Shown one piece after another: positions 1-10,300 of a stretch of 13,497 nt of DNA. A program made the position numbers and the translations under genes. Location of the stretch: contig MU646332.1 in the NCBI GenBank assembly GCA_026770585.1, positions 1,054,459 through 1,067,955 on the forward strand, written 5' to 3'. The DNA comes from Baffinella frigidus. Taxonomy: Eukaryota; Cryptophyceae; Cryptomonadales; Baffinellaceae. Each line of letters opens with the position of its first letter. The stretch's first letter is position 1. Under the pieces are notes generated by a model that did no database searches, had not been told where the DNA came from, and was given only the letters and a program-made list of their open reading frames with translations.

Positions 1-365
1 ACTAAAAAAAAAAAAAAAAACCCTTCAGCTCCCACGCCCTTTCTCCCGCCCTCCCTGCTGACCCCCCCCATTAACCGCCAGCAACTCTGGCATCTAAGTC
101 AAAGTCAAACAGCCCCTCTCAGAATTTGCAGAAATGACGCTCTCTCCAATAGTGGACAATGCGCAGTACAAATAACAGAAGCCTCGGGGCGGCAAACGTC
201 GGCCGCCCTGGAGGGGACTTGCGGGCAGTCCCGAATAAACCTTTATCGCAAAAGTTGACATACTTTATACCACTACAATACTTATTAGACCTTTTGGTAC
301 CAGATTCATTCATCACGGGGGACTCAGATCGTGAGTCCATTCCCCTTGAAAATCGTAAAGTTGAC
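1..365. other. Downstream of the gene; no supported gene
   Basis: Starts with 17 A (4-20), followed by C/T-rich sequence. Small open frames on both strands show no recognisable motif. Imperfect direct repeats of a GTAAAGTTGAC-type sequence occur near 249-265 and 354-366. Confidence 0.5.
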
Positions 366-506
366 TTAAGAATACTTCTGGGTCCGCTCCAGGGCGGGTT
401 TGCATCCCGCATAAAGGGGAGGGGCGCGCACCGCAAGGCGGCCTGCATCGAGGGCGGCGCCCCCCGCCTGTTGGTTCCCCCCCAACATGCCCCCCTTGAC
501 CATCAC
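366..506 (-). CDS. Exon 16, probable last exon
   Basis: Acceptor GTGCCTGTAG|GT at 507-509, the only TAG acceptor in the model. Codes VMVKGGMLGG, then AGGAALDAGRLA, a rung, and stays open to TAA at 366-368. An alternative donor CTTGCG|GTGCGC after position 432 would leave a 75-bp exon in phase 0 and send the gene on to exons I cannot identify in 1-365. No clear polyadenylation signal was seen. Confidence 0.6.
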   Translation of the reverse strand: MMVKGGMLGGNQQAGGAALDAGRLAVRAPPLYAGCKPALERTQKYS

Positions 507-1181
507 CTACAGGCACACAGGTTTACAGTTAGTTCATCTCCGGGCGTGAGAAGCCTTGCGCAGATTTGGTTTGCGCGCACATGCCACACAGCGGGCTACG
601 AAGGGATTTTGGGCCCATTTTGGGCCGAGTTTCCGTTACCTTATCCGTAGGACCCCCCCTGTGCCCCTACGGGTTGCCTACCGTAGGGTCCTAGGTCTTG
701 TCGCTTAGGGGTTATTTACAGCCCCTTCGAAGTCCGCTGTGTGGGTAAGGGGGTAGGGTTTATGGAACCTCGGCGCCTCCGATGGAGATGACGCCGTTGA
801 GGGCGTTGGATCGGATCTGGCAGGACGACGCGAGACACCGCGAGCCCGCCCCTGCGGGAAGAGCGTGCCGACGTTTAGGGTTCAAGGCGCGGGGACGGGG
901 GGGGGCAGAGATGGAACCTGGGGGGGGTGGGAGAAGGATAGGCGGTCGACGGGTTTAGGGTTCAGGGTTTAGGGTTTAGGGTTTAGGGTCTAGGATTTAG
1001 GGGGGGGTGGCGCGGACGTCACACACTCGGGTCGAACGCCAAAAGGGGCGCGGGGAAGGAGGGATGGGGCGGGAAAGGGGCGGGTGGCAGAATAGGGAGG
1101 TGACGCGGGTGCGAGGGGGGCAGGTGAGGAGGCGCCGCGGGCGCAACGTGGGGAGCTGTGGGCTGAGAGAGAGAGAGCGAG

Positions 1182-1219
<38 letters not shown>

Positions 1220-1326
1220 TGCGGGGCGACGCCTGGGGCGGGGGCGGGGGGGGATGGACACCAGGCTCTCTCTCTCTTCCTCACTCTCGCTCTGTTTCTG
1301 TCTGTGTCTCTCTGTCTCACTCTCGC

Positions 1327-1375
<49 letters not shown>

Positions 1376-4300
1376 ATGTCTGTCTGTCTGCCTGTCTGCC
1401 TGTCTGTCTATCTATCTATCTATCTATCTGTCTGTCTATCTATCTATCTTTTGGGGGCCATACAGAAAGGGCTGGTCAGGCATATACCTGCGACGCTCAG
1501 CCCCCCGCCCTTATTCTTGAGAATGGTCACGTCAGTCAGCTGCAGCGCCCCACCGTCTGCCGCCCCGACCCCTGTACCCCCACTGCCCGACACCTGCGGA
1601 CGCGCGAGGTGAGGAACAACGCTGTTCATAGACGTCTATGGAAGGAAACACTCTGTGAAGGGACGCCTGCGAGCGAAACCACGGGTGGTTGAGAAGTCAG
1701 GTGCAGGGGGCGCCGCCGTCCGCCGCCCCGACCCCTGTATCCCCACTGCCCGACACCTGCGTGTAATTTTTGTTTATGCGAAACACACACTGTTGGTTTA
1801 GGATAAAACATCGTTTTTGGAGGACAGAGCACCGGGTATGGAGGGGGAAACACTGTTTACCAACTTCAGGAACTGCGCAATAGTTTGCGGCCAAGCTCTC
1901 CGCCTCTGTTGCAGCATTGTGTGTTGTGGCAAGGCGGAGACTAACGCGAGCCTGTGAGAGGAGGGCATCTACATGCATATAATGGGGAGCTCAGATAAAC
2001 TGAGGCAGAGCTGGAGCAACAGTCAACCCGGGAGAGGCAGAGCTATAGTACCTCGACAGACTGCAGGGTCGTCACACTCCCTTGCCCCGCAGCCACCCTC
2101 TCCTTTGTGATCACAAATTTGGTGCGCCCGGGCTCTTCCCCGCTCCATAGTTGACGGATTTGTAGCACGCATCCAGAACCTCAACTTGAGAATAGTCGGC
2201 CAACCCGAGTGAGGCAGAGCTAGCGCCCCCCCTCATCAATGACAATCTGGGTATTCCTAGCTGGCGGTGCGGGGACGTGTAGAAGACGGGGAGACTAGGA
2301 ATACCTCGACAGACTGCAGGGTCGCGACACTCCCTTGCCCCGCGGCCACCACCCCCTGCGGCGCAGGGTCCAGGGTTTAGAGATGCGCTCTTCCATTAGG
2401 GTTCAGTGTCTGTTCAGGGTGCGTTCCACCCTGACGGCACCCTTGCACACACACACACGCGCACGCCAACAGTCTGCCGTGCGACTCTTGACAGCATCGA
2501 TCGAGATCTCCCAGTTACGAAGCCTGCGTGGATTCGTTACCGCCCTGGTATAAAAAACTACGCGGGATAGTCACGGGTGGTGGGACCGGTGGTGCGCACG
2601 GCAACCGTGGTTGCACGTGTAGTTGAGTAACTTAGGTGTGCGGAAACAAGGCCTCCGTCGGTTCCAGTAAAAACACTAGTGTGCGGAAACACACTGGTGT
2701 GCGGAAACACGCTGGTGTGCGGAAACAAGGCTTCCGTCGGTTGCAGTAAAAACACGCTGCAGCGCAGACCTGCTGGATCGAGGCGGAGACGACGCATCCG
2801 GAGAGAGAAAGCATGCCCCCGCGCGACGCCGCGCCCACCACGTTCCCGTCTGCTCCCGGATTAGATGACTCAGATGATCAAGAGAGGGTGGAGTGGCAGG
2901 CGTTTTGTGTGGTGACATGATGTTCACCCACTGGTCACAAAAATCTGAGAGCACTTTTTTGAAACAGAATGGAAAGTTGGTCCAGAATTGTGGTCTCGGA
3001 TTTTCGTGACACGTGGGGGAACACCTCCAAAAACGGCCCGCGACGAGTTTTACTTCACCCAGGCGGGCCCATCCGGAGGGGGGAAAAACGGTTTCCTCCA
3101 CTTTTGCCAACTTTTCAAAGGGGCGTTCGACAACTTTTGGTGTGCTATCCCACCCTCGATCAAGACGATGTCTGCAAAAAATGGACCAATTTGCATGCTT
3201 CAGTCCACGTCTCACCCCCCAACCGTCTCACCACACTCCCACGCCACGCGACCACCAGGACTGTGGGTGCAGGCACGTGCAGACGATGGGTACACGCACT
3301 GGAATCGCAGGCGTACCGATAGTGTCTCACTCTTTTGACTACTGTGGCACCCTACGGAATGCTGGAAATAGGTGGGCGCCGGAATTAGGGTGTGCGCCCT
3401 CGCCGATAGTTCGCGCGTCCTATCGTTAACCCATATGGGTGCACGCACCTGGATTGGTGCACGTACTTGGATTGCAGATGGGAGCAAACACTTGCACTGC
3501 AAGCCTACACCCTCACACCCAGCTAACCCCTAACCCCTCACCCCTAAGGCGTACCGATAGTGGACGCATCCGCAGAAATCGATGCCCTCGGGAGGGTCAC
3601 GAGTCCAACCCCCCTGCTCCCTCTGCCGAAAGTGCAGGTGGGCGCAGCTGCCCGGCATCCCCCCGTACAAATCGGGGGTTTGGGCACCCCTGATGGGTGC
3701 AGGCACTTGAATTGCAACCGTTAACCGTCAACCGTCAAACGTCAAGCGTCAACCGTCAACTCTTCACCCTCAACCCCAAGACGTACCGATAGTGCAAGCG
3801 TCCGCAGAAAACGACGCGCCCGGGAGGGTCACCAGCCCGACCCCCCTGCTCCCTCGCACCTCCGCCCCCTGCAGCTCGACCCTCCCCCCCTTGGACGCGA
3901 CTACCCCCCCCGCGCGGCATTTGTCGAGCGTCGTGTTGACGAGGCGCGCCTGTTCACACGAAAGGTCATTCCGAACGAAACGGCACCCACACTCAGGGAG
4001 GGATACATCCACGCCAGACTCTTGGGCAGGGTATTCCAAGCGCGTTCTTGGAGCCATTAGCGCGTTCTTGGAGCCGTTTTCTGGTGAAAATTGACTTTTG
4101 AATACCGTTTTCCCTCAAAAATGACGTTTGAATACCCCCCCCTCCAGCCCTGCGTGGGGAGCGGCGTTCCCCGGAGAGGTGGATCCAAATCCCTCCTGGC
4201 TGAGGCCGGGTCATGGGAACAGGGTTCCAAAGACCACTTCGCTAAGTCAATTTCGCCTTGCAATCTGAAGTGGTCTTTGGCCCCAAAGACCACTTCGATA

Positions 4301-7300
4301 TCCGCACCGACCTCTTCGGTTTAGTCAACCACGGTTCGAGAATGTTTCGCAAGAAGGTCAAGACAATTCGAAAACCTGAATCCGGTCGTTTTCTATTGAT
4401 TTGGTCCCTCCGTCATCATTGTTTACGCCCTTTCGAAAAAAGAAAGTCGGACGTCATCAAAAAGTTCATTGTTTGGATCATGTTTTACACCCCTTCCAAT
4501 TAATTGACGCTATCTTTTCGAAAGGGCGTAAAAAATGATGACGGAATTGTTCTGACCTTCTTGCGAAACATTCTCGAACCGTGGTTGACTAAACCGAACG
4601 GGTCGGTACGTATATCGAACAGGTCTTTGGGGCCAAAGACCACTTCAGATTGCAAGGCGAAATTGACTTAGCGAAGTGGTCTTTGGAACCCTGTTCCCAT
4701 GACCCGGCCTCTGGCTAGTGTTTGCCGGCTGTGAACATTTACCCCCCCCCCCTCCCGCGTGGCATTTGTCAAGCGTCGTGTTGACTAGGCGCGCCTGCGT
4801 CGTGAGTGTGCCGTGAGGACGCGCAAGATCTCGCCAGTACAGTTAATAGAACTCGGTCGCTGCCAAGTGAAGTAGTGCGAGACGTTGGCTCGGAGAGTCG
4901 TCACGCACCCGCCATTCCAAGTCAATGGGTTGGATATGTTCGTTAGACTCTGGCGGATTTGTACCAATAGTACGGAGCAGAAAATCGGCACCCCTCTGGT
5001 ACAAATCAGGTGTTCGGCACAGGATGAAAACACTTGTGAAGACGCCGGGCTAGTTGCAGGCGCCAAGGGGGGAAGGCTTAGGGTTTAGGGTTTAGGGTTT
5101 AGGGTTTAGGGTTTAGGGTTTAGGGTTCAGGGTTTAGGGTTTAGGGTTCAGGGTTCAGGGTTCAGGGTTCAGGGTTTAGGGTTTGAGGTTCAAGGTTCAG
5201 GGTTTAGGGTTCAGGGTTTACGGTACATGGTTTAGGGTTTAGAGTTTAGGGTTTAGGGTTTAGGATTCAGGGTTTAGGGTGTAGGGTTTGGGAGCAGACC
5301 ACTCCCGTGCGCGCAGCCAAGGCCCCGACACCGCATTCTGACCTGCACCCCGCCTTTGAGTTAAGCGAAAAGTCGGGGCACACGTGAGATCGTGTATCAA
5401 CACAGTTCCTGCATCCATGGCACCCCACCGTGCTGCAACGTGCGAGGGTGGAGAGTCAGTCACCCGGTCAGGTCCGAATGCGGTGTCGGGGCCTCCGTGA
5501 TTAGCAACACGTCTGGGCACGCGTAGCCCCCTGTTGTATGTCTCAACATAGTTCCTGCATCCACGGTGAGGCAGCGGGCGGACCAGGTGGGGGATTGAGT
5601 CACTGGTGGGTGCGGTGGAGACAGGGCAGCCCTGTTGAGGCGCCGGGCGGGGCGGGATAGTGACCGGAGGGTGCAGTTCTGAAGGACCATGTAGCCCCCG
5701 CAGACTCTGTGACTCAGCGGCTGGAACACGCGGGCGGTTTCGGTTTTCGGGTTTCGGGTTTCGGTTTTCGGTTTTCGGGTTTCGGGTATCGGGATTCGGG
5801 TGTCGGATTCAGGGTTTCGGGTGTAGGGACACCGGAGGGTGCAATCGTGGAGGACGAGAGACCCCTCGCAGACCTCGACAACACTCGGCCACGCATCCTC
5901 TGCTGCCCCTCTCTGGTCCGTCGCCAGAGCGAGTCACTAGATCTGGGGGCTTATTCACTAGACCCAGCGGCCGGAACGGGCGGGAGAGTGCGTCACCGGA
6001 GGGTGCACTTGTGGAGGGACTGGGCGGGATAGTGACCGGAGGGTGCAGTCGTGGAGGACGAGAGAGCCCTCACAGACCTCGACAACGCTTGGCCACGCGT
6101 CTTCTGGCGCGTCTCTCTGGTCTTTCGCCTGCTTCTTCAGTGCCTCTTCTACCTGCCCCCCCTCCAGTGTGTGAGAGAGTTTCTGTACTGAGGAAGTACA
6201 GCTGATCGGGACTACATACAACCCCAAAGCTGTGTGGTCCGTACGGACGTCAGTGTATCCTCGGTTGGAACGATTCCGGGAGGCTCACGAGGTGCGGTCG
6301 TACCACGCCACAGTCTTCAAAGGGGCCGCCAAAAGTCAACCCCCCTTCAATGCAGTGGTTTTCAAAAGCCAACAACCGTTCCTGGAACGGTATAAAAAAA
6401 GCAACCCCTCCCAAGGCTCTGGCGTGGTAGCCATGCCGACAGGTTGATACCACTCATTCACCCTTGGCATGACAGCAAACATCCCAAGGGCGGATGATGG
6501 GTTGCAGCCATCAATCAAACATGAAGCGCCACAGGAGATCGCAAAGTTAACTCACACATAAAGTTGACACACGGCAAACGAGGGCAACACTCGGCGGCTG
6601 TAAAGCTCCTTGCGGGCGAGGTGGTAAGCAGCAAGGGCGGCCGTGGCCTCGTCGATACTCGCCCCCGCCGCGGCGGCGCCGCCTCCTCGGGTTGACCGAC
6701 TATTCCCAAGTTGTCATGCTGGAATATGCGGTACAAATCCGCGACATTACAGCGGGAAGTTGCAGCGGGACACAGACCGAACCCACCAACCTGTTGAGCC
6801 CAAACAGACAGAAACGGAGCTAGATTGATGGGTCTGAGTAGGCTGAGGCAGAGTCGAACCTTCATGGCGAGGTGATAGGCAGCAAGGGCGGCTGTCGCCT
6901 CATCGATACTCGCCCCCGCCGCGACGCCGCCCCCCTCCTAGGTTGGCCGACTATTCCCAAGTTGACACGCTGGATCTGCGGTACAAATCCATCAACGTTT
7001 CCGCTCCAAAGCGCCCGTATTCACCAGACTGGTGAGCCCGAATACACAGAGGCAGAGTCAGACCTTGCGGGAGAGGTGGTAGGCAGCAAGGGCGGCTTTG
7101 GCCTCATCGATGCTCGCCCCCGCCGCGGCGCCGCCCCCCTCCACCACCGTGATTCCCGCCGACGCCAGCATTTGCCTGTTTGGGGTTTTGGGGTTTGGGT
7201 TTGAGGATTGGGGTTCAGGGTTTGGGGTGTGGGGTTAGGGGCTTAGAGATTAAGATTTAGGGTTGAGCCGCCCCCCTCTACCGTTGTAATTCCCGCTGAC

Positions 7301-10300
7301 GCCAGCATTTGCCTGCAGGGTTTAGGGTTTAGGGATTGGGGTTTTGGGTTTGTGTTTTGTGTTTTGGGTTTTGGGTTTTGGAGTTTGAGGTTTAGGGTTT
7401 AGGGGTTGGGGTTCAGGGTTCAGGGTTCAGGGTTCAGGGTTCAGGGTTCAGGGTTCAGGGTTCAGGGTTCAGGGTCCAGGGTTTAGGGTGGCGGTGCATC
7501 TGTCGTAAATTGAACCCATGCCTCACCCTGGAAGACAGGGGTGGGGCCAGGGTGGGTCCTGAAGCTGCCTTTCAGGCCAGAACCGGCGCCTCGTAACCTA
7601 TGGAAAAGGCTCACAACCTGTAAAACCCGCGCGTCTCGCGGTGCGATCACCCCGGAAGGTAAGGCGGGGCCTGGTGCAGCCAAGCCAGGGACGGACAGGT
7701 TATGAGTCTGTTCCACAGGTGAACAACAGGTTGCGAGACACGTTGTCGAACAGGCTCACAACCTGTACCCTCCGCGCATCTACGGTATTTCCTACCGTAG
7801 GGGTCCTAGGAATGTATTTCCTACCGTAGGGGTCCTAGGAATGTATTTCCTACCGTAGGGGTCCTAGGAATAAATAAAACTCGTGTATTCCTCCGGATGA
7901 TCCATTTTAAGGTGCTTTGGACCTGTACAACCCGCGCGTCTCAACCCCAGACCCCGAAACCCAATCCCTAAACGGCCGCGCGCCGTTTAGGGTTGATGCA
8001 CCGGTCATCGTTGCGTGGCAGCGAAATATAGAGAGAGCCTCGCAACCTATGAAAAAGATTCACATCCTGTACATCCCGCGTGTCTCGCGGTGCGCGTTCG
8101 CCGCAGACGTCTCACCCTACCCCGGAAGGCAGGGCGAGCTCACCCCGGAAGGTAGAGCCTGGTGCAGCAAATCAAGGGATGTGCAGGTTGTGAGCCTGTT
8201 CAACCTCACGCCACATATTCAACAGGTTGCGAGGCACGCCGTAAAAAGCTTCACAACCTATACAGCCCGCGCGTCTCGCGGTGCGCGTTCGCCGCAGAGG
8301 TTTCAGCGATCCATTCTTCTTTGAAGGCTGCTCCGTCGATGAGCGCATGGTGGAGCACCAGCCCCCGTAGGACCACGTGCGCCTGGGTAAGGGTTTAGGT
8401 TTTAGCGTTGGAGGTTTGAGATTTAGGGGTTAGGTCGCCCCCACCCCCGATTTACACCCTCAAACGCCCCCACCCCCGATCCAGGCCCTGAAACGGTTCT
8501 CTCGCATCCCTACTGATGACTAGTGATCCCCGTAGGACCACGTACGCATGGGTTAGGTTTTAGGGTTTGGGGTTTAGGGTTGAAGGTTTGGGATTTAGGG
8601 TTTAGGTCGCCCCCACCCCCGATTTACACCCACAAAGGCCCCCACCCCCGATTTAGACCCTGGAACGCCCCCGCCCCAGATCCACCTCCTGAAACGTGTC
8701 TCTCGCACCCCTCTTTAACCATGGTTGAAGAGTGGCACGCGCCACGCGATTTCCGCGTGGGAGGTGCCTGCGAGAATAGAGTGCGAGGTGTTCCTGCGAG
8801 AATATAGTGTGGGATGTTCCTGAAAGAATAGAGTGTGGGATGTTCCTGCAGAATAGAGTGTGTGATGCTCCAGCGAGAATAGAGTGTAGGATGTTCCTCC
8901 GAGAATGAAGTGTGGGATGTTCCAGCGAGAATAGAGTGTGGGATGTTCCAGCGAGAGTAAAGTGTGAGACATCCCTGTGAGAATAGAGTGTGGGACGCGC
9001 CTGCGAAATGCCAGGATGGTTCCCCATGGGGCTGCGCACGAAGCCCTCGTCGACGACGGAATCGAGGAAAAAGTGTGAGATGTTCCCGCGAGAATAAAGT
9101 GTGGGATGCTCCCGCGAAAATACAGTGTGGGATGCTCCTGCAAGAATAGAGTGTGGGGCGCGCCTGCGAAATGCCAGGATGGGCGCCCAGGGGGCTGCGC
9201 ACGAAGGCCTCATCGACGACGGAAACCAGCGCCCCCCCTCCGTACCTCACCAGCTCCACTTCTTTTGCGTCCGGCGCTTTCTCCAGGATCTGCCGCGTGG
9301 CGTGGAGTGTGTGTCACCTCCCCACCTCCGTACCGCACGAGTTTCACCTCTTTTGCGTCGGGCGCTTTTTCGAGAATCTGCCACGTGGCGTTTTTGTGTC
9401 AGCGCCCCCCCTCCGCCACACGGTGGATCACGAGGGTTTCGTTGGGGACGGATTCCGGGGGGGGTAACGTGACCACATTTGCACCAGAAAAGCCGTAAAG
9501 TCAATTTCCTCAGGGCAAGTTGACGTTTGATGACAGGTTGGTAGTCCACCGTGCGGTACCTCACTGTCTCCACCGTATTGGCGTCTGTCTGCCTCGCGAG
9601 GATCCTCTACGTGGCGTGTGTATCAACCCGAGAGGGAGCCACCGAGGTCTTCACGGATGTTGGCGTCTGCCTCCCTCCCTCCCCGTACCTCACGAGCTGT
9701 ACCTCGTTTGCGCCCCGTGCCCTATCGAGAATATGCCACGTGGCGTGTGTGCCCCCCCCCTCGAGGTCCTTGCTTCCAGAGCTAGATTTCATCCGGTCAG
9801 GTATTTAAATTAAATGCTCGGGAGTTCCCCGAATGTACGAAAATTACTACACATGCTCTTTTGGACACGACTCTTTTATCGCTTGCGTAGTAATTTTCGT
9901 TGTATGAGGAACTCCGCTGAGCATTTAGATTAAATACCTGACCGGATGAGATTACGGGACTCCCCGGTCGTCGCGCCCAACGGTCTGCGTCATGCATTCG
10001 ATGGGAAGGAACGGGCGGTCTAGCTCTGCTGCGTTGGTCTCCTCAAACGGAGGAGACCGAACGTTGACTCCCCGGGTTCGTGGTACACCTCCGTCAACTT
10101 TTGGAGAGAAACACCATCAGTCAACCCGACTCAGACAGAGCTAAGGCGGTGGGAGGAGACCAGGCGCTGGGACCCGCGAACAAGGATCGGGCGGTCGAGG
10201 TTGTACGCCCCTTTTTGCTATCTTAGGTGTGGGGCGCTAAAGTCAAGCTATGTCGAGGCTAAGATAGCAAATTCAATCCTTACGATAGTACACGCCGTGA

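Larger units (their letters stand above)
2850..3786 (-). other. Intron 11: unclassified sequence, echoes and heptamer arrays
   Basis: About 2890-3215 is open on both strands (for example GKNGFLHFCQLFKGAF on plus, PFEKLAKVEETVFP on minus); I do not recognise it. From 3265 to 3715 a motif GGGTGCAGGCAC(T)TGAATTGCA recurs at least four times. Donor-side echoes of exon 11 follow. Confidence 0.4.
6153..7063 (-). other. Intron 8: tandem blocks of exon 8 end plus dispersed repeat
   Basis: From about 6600 to 7063 the intron consists of repeated blocks of about 240 bp, each holding an exon 8 donor-side echo and a reverse copy of the ~110-bp repeat. 6180-6600 contains short direct repeats of a CCAACAACC/CAACCCCTCC kind and no gene I recognise. 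Confidence 0.6.
7590..8110 (-). pseudogene. Four echoes of exon 7 (donor side)
   Basis: Copies of the exon 7 end (RETRG plus TACAG|GTTGTG) lie at about 7618-7645, 7763-7780, 7920-7942 and 8066-8104. Two retain the exact donor TACAG|GTTGTG, one reads TACAG|GTCCAA and one has GA in place of GT. Larger blocks around 7590-7780 and 8038-8285 are homologous to each other. Confidence 0.7.

Noticed and set aside
1007-1692. Long plus-strand ORFs (up to 201 codons)
   Set aside because: Their body is GA, CTGT and CTAT microsatellite translated into RE or LSVC repeats; several frames stay open at once.
5078-5290. True chromosome end
   Set aside because: The array is internal, is followed by exons of the same gene, and similar arrays occur in both orientations.
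5320-5494. MITE defined by the 5320-5494 inverted repeat
   Set aside because: The left arm is inside exon 10 and no target duplication is present, so an inverted exon copy explains it better.
7784-7871. CRISPR array
   Set aside because: Three directly adjacent 29-bp units have no spacers, and the context is eukaryotic.
9002-9220. VVDE.FVRSP.G.HPGISQ segment as an exon
   Set aside because: Present twice, but no CAG acceptor precedes it and no GT donor follows at its edges, and it breaks the phase between exons 5 and 7.
8624-9259. 211-codon minus-strand ORF with PTLYSRWNIPHS-type repeats
   Set aside because: Produced by the 26-bp minisatellite; three frames are open together and the unit is not a multiple of three. 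Only the exon 5b part is taken as coding.
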